From Galbula dea (taxonomy: Eukaryota; Chordata; Aves; Piciformes; Galbulidae), in contig VWZX01010273.1 of the NCBI GenBank assembly GCA_013399015.1, forward strand, positions 7,577,385 through 7,641,384: 64,000 nt of DNA, in the 5' to 3' direction. Position numbers and translations under genes: made by a program. Shown piece after piece: positions 60,970 to 64,000 of this stretch. The notes below the pieces were generated by a model that was not told the DNA's origin, searched no databases, and saw only the letters and a program-made list of their open reading frames with translations. Each line of letters starts with the position of its first letter. Position 1 is the stretch's first letter.

Positions 60970-60984
60970 GAAGGAAGGAAGGAA
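60970..60984. repeat. GGAA microsatellite
   Basis: Four GGAA units in a row (GGAAGGAAGGAAGGAAG). GGAA runs can bind ETS factors, but nothing here points to use. Confidence 0.8.
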
Positions 60985-63900
60985 GCAGTCTGGGTTACTG
61001 CTGCCTGGGGCACTCTCCAGATTTCCCACATGACAGCAGCTCACTGCTCCTCTTCTCAACACCTTGTGCAACCTCTATCTTCAGAGGCTGATGAATTCAA
61101 TTTATAACTTCAATTGATGTTTAAAATGCTTCCCTCCTCGTTTTTCCCCCCTGGCAGGATCTCTGTACAGACCAAACCAGACTATGGCTCCCTGTGTCAG
61201 ACCCAGCTCCTTGGGAAGGCAGGCACAGAGCAGAGCCATTCCTACCTGGAGAAAGGAGCAGCAGTGGCAACACTTGCTCTGCAAAGATCTGAAAGCCTGG
61301 GAATGAGTCTCTTGCTTACTGTCACTGGCAAACTCACTCCTCTCCTCCCAGAAGTCCTTCAGAGCACGTTCTCTGCACCTACTTCATCAGCAGAAAGTGA
61401 GCCACTTCCTTAGGAAGAGCCACTGTGCTTGATCTTCCATCCTCCAGGACACTGTGTTGGCTGGAGAGAGCTCCAGAGATGGGTTGCAACCATGGCTCAT
61501 GCTGGGAACAGCCAGGATCTCTGTTGTTGATGGCAGGGAGCACTGTCCCTGTGGCAGGAGGTGGCATTTGGAAGGATTTTGTTGTGGAATGAAGAAGCCA
61601 TCTGTGTCAGGTTGGTTTCCATCATTCCTATCAGCAGCCTTAACAGTGATTTAAAACCTATTTTGCCTTGGTTTTTTTTTTCCCTCTCTTCAGGGAGTAG
61701 GTGTTAACTAAGCTTAAGAAAGAGGTTTTTACACTGAATGATGAACAGAAAGTGTTGGAACACCTAAAAGAAGAGCAGCAGAACCAGAAGGCACCTCTTA
61801 CAATTTAGGATTCAGCCTTCCCTGAATCTTCTCTAGAGAAGCCCAATCCACTCAGAATGGAACCAGAACATAACCATGGGATCCCTGATCTGTAACCCAC
61901 TACCACACCTCTGCTGGGGTTTGTCTGAGGCTCTCTCTCTCCAAACATGGACTTCTATCAAATGCCCTTCAGCACTGCAACAGCAAAGATGTTACAATCC
62001 AAGTCAGGGCTCCATGCCAGGCACTCTTGTGTGTTATTAATTATTGGGAACACTCCTGCATTCTGTTTTCATTTCCTGACATTAATGGGTATTGCTTGTA
62101 GTACAATTACAAGCACAGCTACTCCCCTGGACTGACTCAACACACACCACCCCCCACAAGAGGACAGACACCAGAAAAGATCTGCTTCCCCAGAAGGCTT
62201 GAAGCAAACAGGACACACAACCTCTGTGAGGTTTGACTGACCACCAGGTGCTCCAGAAGCTCCAGTGAAGGCACAAGGGCAATCTCCAGCAAAGGGATCT
62301 GACCCTGCAGGCAGTGGAGGAACATCCTTGGCCCTGGCACACCAGCCCTAACTGAGTGCTCCTGCTTCCAAATCCATTTTTTACTGCTGTGCACAGAGCT
62401 TCAGGATTTCAAAAGCCCCAGACTCTAAGAGGAACCAGTTGGCATAGCAGTGGGGAGAACATGCTGAGTCCTAGATCTAGCATGTGCCCTTCTAGATAGC
62501 AGATATTGGCTAAACAGGCCTGGAAAATTCCAGAAGGGCCATCCTAGGGGTGCAGAAGAGTTGTTGAGCAAAGAGACTCCTTTTGTTATTGTTGCTTTGA
62601 AAAGAATCAGAGCTTTCAGGGAAGTGTTTGCACCCTTTGCAAACCAGAGAGGTCAAAGTTTTTGACTGAGAATCAAACCCCTTACTCCAAAAGAAGAAAC
62701 CTGTTTCCACTCCTTTCCACCTTCCTCTTTAGAACATCCAGATAATGTCATGGTCTCATTTTTAGACACAGGACTCTTTGTACTAAAGAAAACATTAGTT
62801 CTCATAGAGATGTAGCTTCATCTTATCCTATGTGCTCACCAGAGATCTGCCCAGACCCAAAACTGAACCTGAAAGACAGCTGGGATAATGCTACCAAAGG
62901 TTCCTCAAAACCATCCAGCAATAATGAACAAATTAATTACCTCCATTGCAAAGTTGAGGGTGCAGTGGCTGTAGAGCAGCCTGGCTGCAGTAAAGTCAAG
63001 GTATAATTTACAGAAGTCTTTTTCTTGAACTGAATGAATCTTTCACTGTGGAAGACCATGACTTGTCCAGCTTCACACTGCTGCCACAGCTGTCCTGCAG
63101 ATAGGAGGCATGCTACAGAAGAGAAGACTTGTGAGCAGCTGCTTCCCTGAGTGCCCTGGCAGGCAGGTAAGGTTCTCTCAGCTAGGACATCTCTCCTTTC
63201 AATGGAACACAGCATCCACCAGATCATTGGCTCTGTACTGCTCCTCTCCAGACACAGTTCTACATCACACCCTGACCCCTTGCAGTCACAATGAGCTTGG
63301 AAAAACAGGGGTGGAAACTACTGATTCAAGTGCTCAAAGGCTCACACAGGCAGTCCAACCCCAAGCATCCCCTGCAGGTTCTCAGCTCAGAACTCAGAAG
63401 ATCTCAATCAGCTTTCTCATAGAAAACCTCTGCACTGTTAAAATGATGCCTCCACCTCACCAAAACACAGCTTGCCCTCACTCACCTCCTGCTCAGCCCT
63501 GAACTGCCACCACTTGTCCTGTGCATTCACTCATTCCCTGCAACACATTCATCCTGCTCTAGAAGAAAACAGCTCCTATTCCCTATGGTTTAGCCTCAAA
63601 GGCCACAGGATGGAAATCACTATTTCCCAACAGCCTTAGATTAAGGGTATTTCTGGAGACAAGTAGCTCCTGTCACTCAAATATCTCTTTCTTCTCTTTT
63701 TCCAGCAGCAGGAGTGTACTAAACCTTTCAAAGCATATAGTCTACAGCAATCAAACACAATATTTAGTATATAAATGTTCAGATGCTTGATTTGTACACA
63801 AAGTCTTTTTCAAAGAGGCTTTTAAAGTAGCTATTAGGGAGCAGCTTGAGATTCTGATCAAAGTGCCTCAGAGGAGGCAATTTCTCAGCAAACATCAGCA

Positions 63901-64000
63901 GCAAGTGGCTAAGGAAGGTCCAACTGAACCCAAAATGTACATGTTGAATCCCCCTCCATTCAGCAAGTGCTTCCTTCCTTCTGAATACCTGAGCTCCCAA

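Larger units (their letters stand above)
47398..64000. other. Intergenic region upstream of PPP6R3
   Basis: No coding exon of a known family was recognised on either strand. Content is repeats (CR1 copies, microsatellites, small duplications) and, from about 55.3 to 56.9 kb, a GC-richer stretch with long chance open frames. By human gene order LRP5 should lie upstream in the same orientation, with its 3' end nearest PPP6R3. Its coding exons would then begin to the right of this window. Other stretches longer than 300 bases here show nothing I can name. Confidence 0.6.

Noticed and set aside
61700..61800. CR1-like stretch with GAAAGTGTTGGAACACC
   Set aside because: Only a short resemblance to the CR1 3' region, without the diagnostic blocks after it; too weak to annotate.
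63779..64000. Minus-strand open frame running off the right edge, ending KSLFEKDFVYKSSI
   Set aside because: It looks somewhat protein-like, and being cut by the window edge it could be a final exon. I recognise no family, and it does not resemble the LRP5 C-terminus, so I do not call it.
60400..64000. Search for LRP5 terminal coding exons on the minus strand
   Set aside because: I looked for the Pro-rich C-terminal coding pattern expected for LRP5 and did not find it. The coding part is probably beyond the window.
1..64000. CRISPR arrays, operons and bacterial-type signals
   Set aside because: The sequence is vertebrate nuclear DNA with spliced genes; no regularly spaced repeat array is present.

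Overview
The window is vertebrate nuclear DNA, most likely from a bird. The evidence is spliced exons with GT-AG introns, a CpG-island promoter, at least eight fragments of CR1 retroposon 3' ends and an ERVL-like solo LTR. Introns are short for a vertebrate copy of the main gene. The exact species cannot be read from the sequence.

Positions 1-46,800 hold one gene on the minus strand, which I identify as PPP6R3 (SAPS3), a regulatory subunit of protein phosphatase 6. I reconstructed 22 coding exons. Every junction is GT-AG, phases agree throughout, and the exons sum to 2,622 nt (873 codons plus stop). The ATG is at 29,601 and the stop ends at 2,975. The 3'UTR runs to about 1,490, after an AATAAA at 1,512-1,517. 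A noncoding first exon is inferred at about 46,643-46,790 inside a CpG island, which leaves a first intron of about 17 kb. The protein is an N-terminal SAPS helical-repeat domain (about residues 1-515) followed by an acidic, Ser-rich, probably disordered tail.

Positions 46,050-47,400 are the CpG-island promoter with several CCAAT and GC boxes. A complete tRNA-Ala(AGC) gene lies on the plus strand at 47,308-47,380, about 0.5 kb from the inferred PPP6R3 start and pointing away from it.

Positions 47,400-64,000 are intergenic as far as I can see. They hold CR1 fragments, a recent 53-bp dispersed duplication, older degenerate duplications and microsatellites. Several minus-strand AATAAA signals near 58.0, 60.07 and 60.92 kb may mark 3' ends of the upstream neighbour. 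In human that neighbour is LRP5 in the same orientation, but no LRP5 coding exon is visible here.

I found no sign of an undescribed gene system. The points most worth a second look are two near-identical 53-bp duplications, an inverted repeat in the last intron, the clustered polyadenylation signals and the tRNA beside the promoter.
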